A stretch of DNA of 64,000 bases from Anaerolineaceae bacterium (GCA_026708325.1 JAPOVC010000021.1:62001-126000), one strand, 5' to 3'. Positions 8,516 through 17,877 are shown, counted from the first letter of the stretch. Made by a program: numbers and translations. The notes: generated by a model not told the origin, from the sequence alone.

Positions 8516-9520
8516 ATGCGTTTCGGTTTCGGCTTCGTTCCCTCACTTCCACCGGCGGACAGTCTGCGCGTCGTCCGGCTGGGCGAGCGGCTCGGCTACG
8601 AAATGGCCTGGATCCCGGACCAGACCTTCTACCGCGATCCCTTCCTGGTGATGGCCCACTGGGCGCAGGCGACGGAAAACATCCAGTTGATGATCGGCGT
8701 CACCAACCCCTACACGCGCCACCCGGCCCAGGTGGCCCGCGCGATCGCGACGGTGGACGAAATGAGCGGCGGCCGCGCCAACCTGGGCATCGGCAGCGGC
8801 AACCGGCGCGAACTCCTGCTGCCGATGGGCCACGAGCAGGACGCCGCCGCGGCCCGCAGCCGCGAGATGCTGCTTCTCGTGCGCGCCCTCCTGCGTGGCG
8901 AGACCCTGCATCACGAGTCCGCCTGGGTCACCGCCAAGGACCTGCAACTGACCTGGACGCCGGAGCGCGCCGACATCCCGATCTACATCGCCGCCCGCGG
9001 CGCGCGCATGCTGGAAGCGGCCGGCGAACTGGCCGACGGCGGGGCCATCGGCGCCCTCGTCTCCGAAGACGGGCTGGACTACGCCTTCGGCGCCCTGGAA
9101 CGGGGCGCGGCCCGCGCCGGCCGTAGCCTGGGCGATTTTGAAATCGTCAGCTGGGTGACCTGCCGCGTGGTCGATGACGAGGTTGCGGCCCACGAACGTC
9201 TCAAACCCTCCGTGGCCCACATCATCGGCGGCGCGCCGCTCTCGCTGCTGCGGGCCATCGGCATGGAGGAGGGCTACATCGCCGACCTGAAACGCGCCTA
9301 CGCCGCGGGCGGCCCGGCCGGCGCCGCGCACCTGGTCACCCGGCGCGAGATTGACATGCTCACCATCGTGGGCAGCGCCGCGCGGGTGCGCGAGACCTGC
9401 CAGCGCCTGGCGGAGCGCGGCGTCGGGCAAATCGGCATCCTGCTCACCGGCGCCGACGCCGACAGCAATTGCCAGGTGCTGGAGCGCATCGCCCGCGACG
9501 TGATGCCGCACTTCCGCTAA
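8516..9520 (+). CDS. LLM-class (bacterial luciferase-like) flavin/F420 oxidoreductase, paralogue 1
   Basis: 334 residues, a luciferase-like TIM barrel. Signature segments are WIPDQTFYRDPF, GVTNPYTRHPAQVARAIATV and LGIGSGNRRELLLPMG, close to the Mer/F420-dependent branch of the family. Members reduce or monooxygenate substrates with FMN or F420. GGAG seven bases before the ATG supports the start. It follows the enolase-superfamily gene by about 30 bp. A minus-strand paralogue lies at 13219-14220. Cofactor choice cannot be settled from sequence inspection. Confidence 0.85.
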   Translation: MRFGFGFVPSLPPADSLRVVRLGERLGYEMAWIPDQTFYRDPFLVMAHWAQATENIQLMIGVTNPYTRHPAQVARAIATVDEMSGGRANLGIGSGNRRELLLPMGHEQDAAAARSREMLLLVRALLRGETLHHESAWVTAKDLQLTWTPERADIPIYIAARGARMLEAAGELADGGAIGALVSEDGLDYAFGALERGAARAGRSLGDFEIVSWVTCRVVDDEVAAHERLKPSVAHIIGGAPLSLLRAIGMEEGYIADLKRAYAAGGPAGAAHLVTRREIDMLTIVGSAARVRETCQRLAERGVGQIGILLTGADADSNCQVLERIARDVMPHFR

Positions 9521-9529
9521 CGCGGAGAC

Positions 9530-10855
9530 GTGAATACAGGGCGGCCCAGGGACCCAACGCCGCGCAAGACCCTGTCCCTCGCGCTGCAAATGGCCGCCGA
9601 GCAGACGCTGCTCTATGGCGTCATCCTCTTCGATGCCGTCGTTGCCGGGCAACTGGGCGTCGACCCGCTGGCGGCCCAGGTCGTCGTTGCCCGTCTTGTG
9701 GCGATGATAACGGTCCTCTTCCAGATAACCGCGATCGGCGGTTCGATCCTGGTGGCCCAGGCGGTCGGCCGCGGCGACGGGCAGGACGCCGGCCTGATCC
9801 TGCGCAGCGCCTCGCTGCTCTCCCTGTCCATCGGTTTCGCGCTGATGCTGCTGCTCCAGGCCTTCAGCCCGCAACTCATGTCCCTGATGGGCGTCTCCGG
9901 CGCGGTCGGGCAGCTGGGCACGCCTTACATGCGCGCGCTGGCGCTCGCCCTGCCGCTGCAATTCCTGCTCCTGAGCGCCAATGGCTGCCTGCGCGGCGCC
10001 GGCGATGCGCGTCGGCCCCTGCTGGTGATGGGCCTGGCCAATGGGCTGCATGTCGTATTGGCCCTGTTGCTGGCCCTGGCGCAGGGGGCCGGCCTGACAG
10101 GCCTGGCGCTGGCCCATTTCGTCAGCCGCGCCGCTGGCATCCTCCTGCTGGCCCACTGGCTCTGGCGCGGCACGGGCGTCCTGCGCTGGCGCGGCTGGCG
10201 GACCTCGCGGCGGACCATGCGGGACCTGCTGCGCCTGGGCACGCCGGTCGGCCTGGAGCAACTGGCGATACGCGGCGCGCAACTGCTGCAACTGCGCCTG
10301 GTGACCGAGCTCGGCGTGGCTGCCCTCGCCGCCTGGGCCGTAACAACCCACACTCTGGCCATCATCCTGATGCTGGGCCTGGGTTTCCTGCTGGCCGCGC
10401 TCACCGTCACCGGTCAATTGACCGGCGCGGGCCAGACCGAACTGATCTACCGCAGCGCCTGGCAACTGCAACGCCAGGCCTGGCTGGTCCTGGGCGGTCT
10501 GGCGCTGCTATTCCTTGCGTGGCCGGACGTAACCCGGCTATTCTCTGGCGATGACGTGGTGCGGGCGGCGGCCCTGCCGGGTTTGCGATTGATCCTGCTG
10601 GCGGTGCCGCTGGAGGCCATCAATCAGGTCTTGACCGGCGCGCTGCGGGGGGCGGGCGATACGCGTTACCCGATGTGGGTGACGATCGTCGGCCACTGGC
10701 TGGTCTCCCTGCCGCTGATCGTCCTGTTCACAAACGTCCTGGGTTGGGGGCTGAACGGCGTCTGGTCAGCGATGTTCCTGCAGATGCTCCTGCGGGCGCT
10801 GGCGACCGGCGGGCGCTTCTGGCGTCGCTACCACCCCAGGTACACGTCAGTATGA
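9530..10855 (+). CDS. MATE family multidrug/metabolite efflux transporter
   Basis: About 441 residues with roughly 12 hydrophobic segments and the internal duplication of MATE exporters (NorM/DinF type). Paired motifs NGCLRGAGDARRPLLVMG and TGALRGAGDTRYPMWVT mark the two halves. It would export a cation or toxic intermediate with Na+ or H+ exchange across the inner membrane. GTG at 9530 directly follows the LLM gene (9 bp gap); an ATG at 9587 is an alternative start but would remove part of the first membrane region. Its placement in the catabolic operon suggests export of a by-product or of the heterocycle itself. Confidence 0.85.
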   Translation: MNTGRPRDPTPRKTLSLALQMAAEQTLLYGVILFDAVVAGQLGVDPLAAQVVVARLVAMITVLFQITAIGGSILVAQAVGRGDGQDAGLILRSASLLSLSIGFALMLLLQAFSPQLMSLMGVSGAVGQLGTPYMRALALALPLQFLLLSANGCLRGAGDARRPLLVMGLANGLHVVLALLLALAQGAGLTGLALAHFVSRAAGILLLAHWLWRGTGVLRWRGWRTSRRTMRDLLRLGTPVGLEQLAIRGAQLLQLRLVTELGVAALAAWAVTTHTLAIILMLGLGFLLAALTVTGQLTGAGQTELIYRSAWQLQRQAWLVLGGLALLFLAWPDVTRLFSGDDVVRAAALPGLRLILLAVPLEAINQVLTGALRGAGDTRYPMWVTIVGHWLVSLPLIVLFTNVLGWGLNGVWSAMFLQMLLRALATGGRFWRRYHPRYTSV

Positions 10856-10885
10856 CCTGTTTTGAATGAAGAGAGGAGATTCTGT

Positions 10886-12094
10886 ATGTCCCATCGCGAA
10901 CCCAACTATGCCATGTTCCCGACCGCGGAATATCTGGACCGCGTCGAGCGCGCGCGCGAACGAATGGACGCCCATGGCATCGACGCCATTATCATTACCG
11001 CCAAGGAAAATGGCATCTACTTCTCCGGCATCCGCACCATCGGCTGGAATTCCAAACACCGCCCGCTGGGCATCATCGTCCCGCGCGACAACAGCAAGCC
11101 CGTCATCAGCGTCGTCGCCGAGAGTCTCTTCGACGTCGCTTACCAGTCCTCCTGGATCGAGGAGGTGCGCCCCTGGGGCGGCTGGCGCATCGCCGACGCC
11201 GCGCCGGACCCGCTGACGGCCATCCATGACGCCTGCGAGCAGCTGGGCGTGGCCGACGGTACCATCGGCCTCGAGCTCGGCTACGGCCAGCGCATCGCCA
11301 TGTCGCAAACGGACTTCGAAGACCTCACCGGCCGCTTCACGAAGGCCACCTTCGTCGACGTCGGCCCCCTGATGTGGGAACTGCGCATGATCAAGTCCGC
11401 GCGCGAGGTGGAGAAGCTGAGAAAGGCCGCCGACGCGACGACCCGCGCCTACGAAAAGGCCTTCGCCGAACTGCGCCCCGGCATGACCGAGCGCGAGCTG
11501 GGCAGTCTGCTGCTCTCCGAGATGGTGCTGCAGACCGGCGAAATGCCGGGCTTCATCATGGTGCGCTCCGGCATCGAGAAATACGGCATGGTCAACGTCG
11601 AGCCCTTCGAACGCCCCATTCAGCCCGGCGAACTAATCGTCGTCGACGCCGGCGCCAATTATCACTACTACTGGTCGGACTACATGCGCATGGCCTCCAT
11701 GGGCGAGCCCAGCGCGGAGCAGCGCCGCTTCTTCGATGCCAACCTGGCCGCGCAAAGGGCCGGCGTCGCAGCCGTCAAACCGGGCAACACCATGAACGAC
11801 GTCTTCTCCGCCTGTTACGACGTGCTGATGGAACACGACATGAAAGAGCACGTCCCCGGCCTGGAGCGCGTCGGCCACGGCCTCGGTCTCGACGTCCACG
11901 AACCGCCCTCGATCGCCAAAGGCAGCGATACGGTCATCGAACCGGGCATGGTGCTCACCGTGGAGCCGATCTTTTGGGACCGGCCGGACCACGTCGTCGG
12001 CAATTTCGCGATCGAGGATATCCTGCTGGTGACCGAAAACGGCAGCGAAACCCTCAGTGGCTTTCCCATAGAACTCTACATTGCGGACTGCTGA
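10886..12094 (+). CDS. M24 family metallopeptidase-like protein, paralogue 2
   Basis: 402 residues with a creatinase-type N-domain and pita-bread C-domain. The metal set D-D-H-E-E is visible in VVDAGANYHYYWSDY, RVGHGLGLDVHE, LTVEP and FAIED. It differs clearly from the other two copies: it has GMVLTVEPIFWD where they have MVFSIEPGIYL, and an ectoine-hydrolase/DoeA-like character in its N-terminal NGIYFSGIRTIGW segment. The start is the ATG at 10886, with AGGAG seven bases upstream; a longer frame from 10862 lacks a site. The stop TGA shares its last base with the ATG of the next M24 gene, so the two are coupled. Confidence 0.85.
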   Translation: MSHREPNYAMFPTAEYLDRVERARERMDAHGIDAIIITAKENGIYFSGIRTIGWNSKHRPLGIIVPRDNSKPVISVVAESLFDVAYQSSWIEEVRPWGGWRIADAAPDPLTAIHDACEQLGVADGTIGLELGYGQRIAMSQTDFEDLTGRFTKATFVDVGPLMWELRMIKSAREVEKLRKAADATTRAYEKAFAELRPGMTERELGSLLLSEMVLQTGEMPGFIMVRSGIEKYGMVNVEPFERPIQPGELIVVDAGANYHYYWSDYMRMASMGEPSAEQRRFFDANLAAQRAGVAAVKPGNTMNDVFSACYDVLMEHDMKEHVPGLERVGHGLGLDVHEPPSIAKGSDTVIEPGMVLTVEPIFWDRPDHVVGNFAIEDILLVTENGSETLSGFPIELYIADC

Positions 12095-13197
12095 TGAACG
12101 ACTACGCAGAGTTCGCGGACCGCGCCCGACGTGCCCAGGCCGCCATGGCCGCGGCCGATTGTGACTGGCTTTTCGTCTCCCACTCGACCGACCTGCTCTA
12201 CCTGATCGGCTTCACCAAGCGGCCCAGCGAGCGCCTGGCCCTCCTGCTTCTGCCGCGCGAGGGGCGCGCCACCATGGTCGTCCCCGGCTTCGAGGTGCAG
12301 ATCTTCCAGCCCTACGCCAGTTTCTTCGACGTCATCGGCTGGGAAGAGACCGAAGACCCGGTGGCGAAGGTCGCCGACGTCGTCGGCGCCGGCGCCGGGC
12401 AGACCATCGCCATCGCCGACCACCTGCACACCGTCTTCACCCTGAGGCTGCAGGCCGCCCTGGCCGGGGCGCGCTACATGGAAGGCAACCGTATCCTGGC
12501 CAGCATCCGCATGATCAAGACCGCCGCCGAAATCGACCATCTGCGGGGAGCCGCCGCCAGGACCGAGGACGCCCTCGCGTCCCTCTTCGCCGAACCCGTC
12601 AGCGGCAAGTCGGAACGCGAAGTGCTGCGCTTCCTGCACAATGGCCTGACGGAACGCGGCCTCGAGCTCAGCGGCGGGGGCATCGTCGGCGCGGGGCCGC
12701 ACAGCGCCTCGCCGCACCACAAGACGGGCGAGAAACGCCTGGCCGACGGCGACGCCCTGGTCATCGATTTCGGCGGCGGCTGGAATGGCTACCGCTCGGA
12801 CTTGACGCGCAGCTTCCACGTCGGCGAGCCGGAGGAGGAATTCCGCCTCATCTACCGCATCACGCAGGAGGCGCAGCAACTGGCCTTCGAGGCGACCCGG
12901 CCCGGGATAACCACGGAGCAGATCGATTCGGTCGCGCGCGACTACATCACGGCACAGGGCTACGGGCCCGCCTTCATACACCGCACCGGGCACGGCGTCG
13001 GCATGGACGGCCACGAATACCCCTACCTGATTCAGGGGGATACGACCGTCGTCGAAGAGGGGATGGTCTTCAGCATCGAGCCCGGCATCTACCTGGCGGG
13101 CAAGTACGGCGTGCGCATCGAGGACGTCGTCGCCGTGACGGCGGACGGCGCCGAACGACTGAATCACTACCCGCGCGACCTGCAGATTGTGGACTGA
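12094..13197 (+). CDS. M24 family metallopeptidase (Xaa-Pro dipeptidase-like), paralogue 3
   Basis: 367 residues, closely similar in layout to paralogue 1 at 1732-2862: both share DLxYLIG, the FxxPFASFFDVxxWEET-like N-domain run and a C-domain ending GVRIEDVV. Metal ligands are visible in VIDFGGGWNGYRSDLTRS, HRTGHGVG, SIEPG and RIED. The ATG at 12094 overlaps the preceding stop by one base (TGATG). Paralogues 1 and 3 probably arose by duplication inside the island. An intracellular aminopeptidase or amidohydrolase role is predicted; substrate unknown. Confidence 0.85.
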   Translation: MNDYAEFADRARRAQAAMAAADCDWLFVSHSTDLLYLIGFTKRPSERLALLLLPREGRATMVVPGFEVQIFQPYASFFDVIGWEETEDPVAKVADVVGAGAGQTIAIADHLHTVFTLRLQAALAGARYMEGNRILASIRMIKTAAEIDHLRGAAARTEDALASLFAEPVSGKSEREVLRFLHNGLTERGLELSGGGIVGAGPHSASPHHKTGEKRLADGDALVIDFGGGWNGYRSDLTRSFHVGEPEEEFRLIYRITQEAQQLAFEATRPGITTEQIDSVARDYITAQGYGPAFIHRTGHGVGMDGHEYPYLIQGDTTVVEEGMVFSIEPGIYLAGKYGVRIEDVVAVTADGAERLNHYPRDLQIVD

Positions 13198-13218
13198 AGC
13201 GGGCTGCGAGCGTCGCGC

Positions 13219-14220
13219 CTAAACCAGGCGGGGCATCACCTCGTCGGCGAAGCGGCGAATGGCGTCTTCGGAGTCGCTGATGTCCGGCGCGTTGACGAGG
13301 ATGCCGATTTCATTGATCCCCTGCCCGATCGCCCGCTGCAGCTGGTCGGCGACTTCGTCCGCGCTGCCGATGGCCATCATGCGCCGGACCAGATCGTCGG
13401 AGACAAGGTGAGCGGCGCTTTCGCTGCCCCCTTCGCCGTAGACCGCCTTCAACTCGTCACGGAAACGATCCCCCAGGCGCAGGGCCTCAAAAACGCCCGG
13501 CGGCGCCCCGGCCAGGACGTGCGCGGCCATGGGGCGCGAGTGATCGAGCCAGCGCGCGGCGTCTTCGGTGATGTGGCAGGTGATCCAGATCATGCGGCCG
13601 ATGTCTTCAAGACGGCGACCGCTCCTCTCCGCCCCTGCCGCCACCTGCCCCAGCGACCAGGCCAGCGCCTCTTCATCCAGCAGGGCGCCGATGACCGCGC
13701 AATCGGCCAGTTCGCCGGCCACCTGCAGCACCAGCGGGCCGCGCGCGGCCAGATAGAGCGGCACGTCCGGGTGCGGCGCCATCTCCAGTTCGACGCCATC
13801 GGCGACGAAGCAGTCGCCGCGATGGTTCAGCGTGTCGCCGCGCAGCAGACGACGACACAGGACCAGGGCCTCGCGGCAGTGGGCGGCCGCCCGCTCCTGT
13901 TCGCCCCCGAGCGGCAGGATGAGTTCGCGGCGGTTGCCCGCGCCATAGCCGAGGGCCACCCGACCGGGGCAATGGTCGTCCAGTGTGGCGGCCGCGCGGG
14001 CGACCTGCACCGGATGGCGCGTGAAGGGGTTGGCGACGCCGATTACCAGTTCGATGCGTTCGGTCTGGCTGGCGACGACGGCCAGGGTCACGAAGGGGTC
14101 CGGGAAGAAGGTCTGGTCGGGAATCCAGGCCGCGTCGTAGCCGAGGCGCTCCCCCAGTTGCACGAGCCGCGTGAAGTTGGTGATCGGCGCCTTGGGCTTG
14201 GCGCCAAAGATGAATTTCAT
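13219..14220 (-). CDS. LLM-class flavin/F420 oxidoreductase, paralogue 2
   Basis: 333 residues, paralogue of the gene at 8516: it shares RLGERLGYxxAWIPDQTF, GVANPFTRHPVQVARAAATL and GYGAGNRRELILPLG. Luciferase-like barrel, probably using F420 or FMN. Its ATG overlaps the stop of the ABC permease gene (ATGA), so it is the last gene of the importer operon and the imported compound is probably its substrate or precursor. The two copies differ in the mid-region (about residues 120-220), where substrate contacts usually lie in this family. Confidence 0.85.
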   Translation of the reverse strand: MKFIFGAKPKAPITNFTRLVQLGERLGYDAAWIPDQTFFPDPFVTLAVVASQTERIELVIGVANPFTRHPVQVARAAATLDDHCPGRVALGYGAGNRRELILPLGGEQERAAAHCREALVLCRRLLRGDTLNHRGDCFVADGVELEMAPHPDVPLYLAARGPLVLQVAGELADCAVIGALLDEEALAWSLGQVAAGAERSGRRLEDIGRMIWITCHITEDAARWLDHSRPMAAHVLAGAPPGVFEALRLGDRFRDELKAVYGEGGSESAAHLVSDDLVRRMMAIGSADEVADQLQRAIGQGINEIGILVNAPDISDSEDAIRRFADEVMPRLV

Positions 14221-15185
14221 GCCTGTTCCGTCCCCCGCAGTCTTGGGTCAAGCGCGTCGCGCAGTCCGTCGCCGAGCAGGTTGATGCACATCACGGTGAT
14301 GAATATCGCCAGGCCGGGGAAGACGGTCATCCACCATTCGCCCGAGCGGATGTAATTGCGGCCCAGGCTGAGCATCGCGCCCCATTCCGGGTGCGGGATT
14401 TGCGCGCCCAGCCCGAGAAAGCTCAAACCGGCGGCGATCTGAATCGCGCTGGCGACGCGCAGGGTTCCCACCACGATCACGGAGGAGACCACATTCGGCA
14501 GAATGTGTTGCCACATGATGTGCCAGTGCGAGGCGCCCATCGCGCGCGAACTTTCGACGTAGATCTTGTTCTTCTCCACCAGGGTATCGCCGCGCACCAG
14601 GCGCGCGAAGGCCGGCATGCTGGCGATGCTCACCGCCAGCATCGCGTTCTGCAGCCCCGCTCCCAGGATCGTCACCACGACGATGGCCATCAGAATCGCC
14701 GGCAGCGTCAGCATGATGTCGAGAAAACGGCTGATGACGTCATCCACGCCGCCGCCGAAATAGCCGGCCATCAGGCCCAGCACCAGACCGATGCTGATCG
14801 CCGCGCTGATGGAGACCACCCCGACGCTGATGGTCGTGCGCCCGCCATGCAAGACGCGCGAAAACACGTCGCGCCGCAGGTCGTCCGTGCCCATCCAGTG
14901 CTGCGCGTTGGGGGACACGAGCAAATCGGCGCTGTCCTTGCTCTGTTCCAGGGGGTCAAAGGGGGAAATGGAATCCGCCAGCATTGTCAGCGCGATGATG
15001 ATCAGCAAAATGGCGCCGCCCAGCAGGGCCGCCTTGTCCTGACGCAACTGACGGCGGATGAAATACCACTGGTTCTGCGACTGCCCGGCGCCCGCGTTGT
15101 TTTCCGGCAGGGTCTTGATGGCCGCCGGCCCGGCAGCCGGCTGTCCTGCGGAGGGCGGTCCCGCGGCCGGGCTGCGCTCAGGCAT
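14217..15185 (-). CDS. Peptide/nickel-type ABC transporter permease (DppC-like)
   Basis: 322 residues, inner-membrane permease with six predicted helices and the binding-protein-dependent transport motif around ESSRAMGASHWHIMWQHILPN (the EAA loop that docks the ATPase). It has a DppC-type N-terminal extension with a Pro/Gly/Ala-rich cytoplasmic tail of about 45 residues. It overlaps the DppB-like gene upstream by eight bases and the LLM gene downstream by four, so the genes are tightly coupled. No DppD/DppF ATPase genes occur in this window; they must be supplied from elsewhere. Confidence 0.9.
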   Translation of the reverse strand: MPERSPAAGPPSAGQPAAGPAAIKTLPENNAGAGQSQNQWYFIRRQLRQDKAALLGGAILLIIIALTMLADSISPFDPLEQSKDSADLLVSPNAQHWMGTDDLRRDVFSRVLHGGRTTISVGVVSISAAISIGLVLGLMAGYFGGGVDDVISRFLDIMLTLPAILMAIVVVTILGAGLQNAMLAVSIASMPAFARLVRGDTLVEKNKIYVESSRAMGASHWHIMWQHILPNVVSSVIVVGTLRVASAIQIAAGLSFLGLGAQIPHPEWGAMLSLGRNYIRSGEWWMTVFPGLAIFITVMCINLLGDGLRDALDPRLRGTEQA

Positions 15186-16170
15186 AGCGGATGCGCGGGT
15201 CCACGGCGGTGTACAGCATGTCCACGCCGAAATTGATGAGCACGAAAATCGTTGCCGAAAAGAGCGTCACGCCCTGCACCAGCGGGAAATCGCGATTGAT
15301 GATCGCCGTGACGACCTCGCGCCCCAGGCCGGGGAAGACGAACACCGTCTCCACGATCACCGCGCCGCCCAGCAGATAGCCGAACTGCAGGCCGAGGATC
15401 GTCAACACGGGGATGAAGGCGTTGCGCAGCACGTGGGCCGTCAAGACCCAGGCTTCGCGCACGCCCTTGGCGCGCGCCGTGCGCACGTAGTCCTCCCCCA
15501 GCACGTTCAACATGCTGGAGCGGGTCAGGCGCGCGATGATGGCCACCGTCGGCGCCGCCAGCGTGATCGTGGGCAATATCAGGGTGATAAAGCCGCGATC
15601 GCCGACGAAGGGCCGCACCCAGCGCAACTCCACGCCGAAGACGTACATCAGCATCAGGCCGAGCCAGAAGGGCGGGATCGACACGCCCACCAGCGCGCCC
15701 AGCATCGTCAGATAGTCGTGGATCGTCTCGCGTCGAATCGCGGCGATGATGCCGGCCAGAATCCCGACCGGCAGCGCCAGCAGCATCGCGGCCACCGTCA
15801 ACTTGAGAGTTGCGGGGAAGCGGTCCGCGATGATGTCGATCACCTGGGCGCGCTTGAAAATGGAGCGGCCGAAATCGCCGCGCAGGATGCCGCGGCGCGT
15901 GCCGTAGGAATCCGGGACTTCATCGCCGTCGGTATCCACCCGCACGTAATCGTTGCCCATCAGCCAGAAGAGGTATTGTTCCGGCAGCGGGCGGTCCAGC
16001 CCCAGGTTGCGGCGCATCTCCTCGATGGCGCCGGGGCCGGACTTCACCTCATGCAGCATGATCGCCACGGGATCGCCCGGCACCAGGTGAATCATGGCGA
16101 AGATCAACACGCTGACGCCCAGCAGGATCAGAATCGAAGCCAGCAAGCGACGGATGAGGTAGGCGGTCAC
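15178..16170 (-). CDS. Peptide/nickel-type ABC transporter permease (DppB-like)
   Basis: 330 residues, starting GTG, with the DppB hallmark N-terminus RRLLASILILLGVSVLIFAM and the EAA-loop region YVRTARAKGVREAWVLTAHV. The large loop after the first helix has an extra segment, DTDGDEVPDSYG, shaped like a calcium-binding Asp-rich loop, just before the usual GDFGRSIF. A similar loop occurs in the binding protein of the same operon. Forms the translocation pore with the DppC-like partner encoded downstream. Confidence 0.9.
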   Translation of the reverse strand: MTAYLIRRLLASILILLGVSVLIFAMIHLVPGDPVAIMLHEVKSGPGAIEEMRRNLGLDRPLPEQYLFWLMGNDYVRVDTDGDEVPDSYGTRRGILRGDFGRSIFKRAQVIDIIADRFPATLKLTVAAMLLALPVGILAGIIAAIRRETIHDYLTMLGALVGVSIPPFWLGLMLMYVFGVELRWVRPFVGDRGFITLILPTITLAAPTVAIIARLTRSSMLNVLGEDYVRTARAKGVREAWVLTAHVLRNAFIPVLTILGLQFGYLLGGAVIVETVFVFPGLGREVVTAIINRDFPLVQGVTLFSATIFVLINFGVDMLYTAVDPRIRYA

Positions 16171-16215
16171 GCCTCAGGGCTCCTGTTTCGCCCGGCGAGG
16201 AAGCGGAGTAACGGG

Positions 16216-16250
16216 CCCGACCCGGGCGCCGCGCGGGCGTCCGGGCCGGG
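16216..16250 (-). other. GC-rich hairpin between binding-protein and permease genes
   Basis: Bases 16216-16230 pair with 16236-16250, with one mismatch and one wobble around a 5-nt loop, in the 108-bp gap after the substrate-binding protein gene. There is no T-run. Hairpins here commonly protect or attenuate the transcript so that more binding protein than permease is made; that role is inference. Confidence 0.45.
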
Positions 16251-16278
16251 ATTGAATCAGAGTGAAGGCGCTACTCTC

Positions 16279-17877
16279 CTATGCGTCAGAGAGCCAGGTG
16301 TCATAGAAGTCGAAGAAGCCCTGTGCGTTGGTGCGGAAGTTCTGCACGCGCGAGTTGACCACGAAGGCGTTCTCGATCACGTAGAAGGGGATGTAGGGCA
16401 TCTGGTCCAGCATGATCTCCTGAATCCGGTGGTAGATCGCCGCCCGCGCCTCCAGGTCCAGCGTGCGCCGTCCCTCCTCGATGAGACCGTCCACCTCCGC
16501 GTTGTTGAAGCGCGCGGTATTCCAGGCGGCGTCAATCGACGACGAGTGCGCGATGATGTTGAACACGTCCGGGTCCGTGGCGGGGAAGAGCATGCCGGAG
16601 AGTTCCCACTTGCCGGCGCGCATATCGGCCAGGTAAGCGCCGATTTCTTCCGTCTCCACCGTGATTTCGATGCCCAGTTGCGTCAGATCATTGACGACGA
16701 TCTGGCCATACTGGTCAAAGGGGAAGCCCGGGCTGATGCCGTAGGTGATGCTGAAGGCCTGGCCGTCCCTGTCGAGGATGCCATCGCCGTCGGCATCGCC
16801 CCAGCCGGCTTCCGCCAGCAGCGACGCCGCCATTTCGGGATCGTAGCCGGGCCACTGGTCCATGCCCTCGGTCCAGTAGCCGAAAAGGCCGGGCGTCAGG
16901 ATGGCCTGCGGCACGGCGCCGATGCCACCAAACACCTCGTCCAGAATGCGCTGGCGGTCCACCGCCCAGGCGACGGCGCGGCGGGTGGCCGCGTCATCGA
17001 AGGGGAAGAGTTCCGTATTCAGCACCAGGATGCGCGGCACGCCGGTGCGCGCCGCCGTGGGCACGTAGAAGTCCGGATCGTCCTGGAAGAAAGGCAGCTG
17101 ACTCGCCAGCGGGCTGTAGATCACGTCGACCTCGAAGGTCTCCACCAGCGCCATGCGGGTGCTGTCCTCGCCGACGTGCAGGGCGACCAGCTCTTCCAGG
17201 TAGGCGGGGCCCTGATGATCGTAGTAGTCCGGCGCCCAGTTGTAGTCCTCGTTGCGCGCCATCACCACTTCTTCATCCGGCATGGTGCTGACGAAGCGGA
17301 AGGGACCCGTGCCCACGGGGTTCAGGCCGTAGTCCGCGCCATGCTCCATAACGGCCGCCGGCGAAACGGGCGCCAGGCCGATTTGCGTCAGTGAATCGAG
17401 GTAGGGGGCGAAGGGCTCCTTGAGGGTCATCACGACGGTGTAGTCATCCGGCGTATCGATGGTCTCCACCGGGCCGACGATCGCGGCCGCCCAGGGAGAA
17501 GCCAGTTCGGGATCGCTGATGCGCTCGAAGGAGAAGCGTACCGCCTCCGCGTTGAAGGGCGTGCCATCATGGAAGGTGACGCCCTGGCGCAGGTTCAGGG
17601 TGATGACCGTGCCATCGTCGCTGAAGGAGAAGGACTCCGCCAGCCCCGGCCCGATGGCGCCGGTTGTCGGGTGTTTGCGCAGCAGCGGATCATAGATGAA
17701 CTGCATGATGTTGCGGCCGAAGGTGTTGGTGTTGGCCGCCGGGTCCAGAACGCCCCATTCCGAGGAGAAGACCACCGACAGGGAGCCACCGGACATCGGC
17801 TCCTGCGCCCCGACCACCCCCACGAACAGGAGCAACAACGTGCTCAGTAACAACACAAAACGAGTGCGACTTCTCAT
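16279..17877 (-). CDS. ABC transporter substrate-binding protein, family 5 (peptide/opine type)
   Basis: 532 residues with a clear signal peptide (RTRFVLLLSTLLLLFVGVVGAQ) and the SBP_bac_5 fold: a YDPLLRKHP-like segment, LRQGVTFHDGTPFNAEAVRFS, and late AIYHRIQEIMLDQMPYIPFY. It would capture peptides, opines or related amides outside the membrane and hand them to the permeases encoded next. GGAGGAAAG precedes the ATG. An unusual DADGDGILDRDG loop near residue 365 looks like a calcium-binding motif. First gene of the operon that also contains the LLM paralogue 2. Confidence 0.9.
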   Translation of the reverse strand: MRSRTRFVLLLSTLLLLFVGVVGAQEPMSGGSLSVVFSSEWGVLDPAANTNTFGRNIMQFIYDPLLRKHPTTGAIGPGLAESFSFSDDGTVITLNLRQGVTFHDGTPFNAEAVRFSFERISDPELASPWAAAIVGPVETIDTPDDYTVVMTLKEPFAPYLDSLTQIGLAPVSPAAVMEHGADYGLNPVGTGPFRFVSTMPDEEVVMARNEDYNWAPDYYDHQGPAYLEELVALHVGEDSTRMALVETFEVDVIYSPLASQLPFFQDDPDFYVPTAARTGVPRILVLNTELFPFDDAATRRAVAWAVDRQRILDEVFGGIGAVPQAILTPGLFGYWTEGMDQWPGYDPEMAASLLAEAGWGDADGDGILDRDGQAFSITYGISPGFPFDQYGQIVVNDLTQLGIEITVETEEIGAYLADMRAGKWELSGMLFPATDPDVFNIIAHSSSIDAAWNTARFNNAEVDGLIEEGRRTLDLEARAAIYHRIQEIMLDQMPYIPFYVIENAFVVNSRVQNFRTNAQGFFDFYDTWLSDA

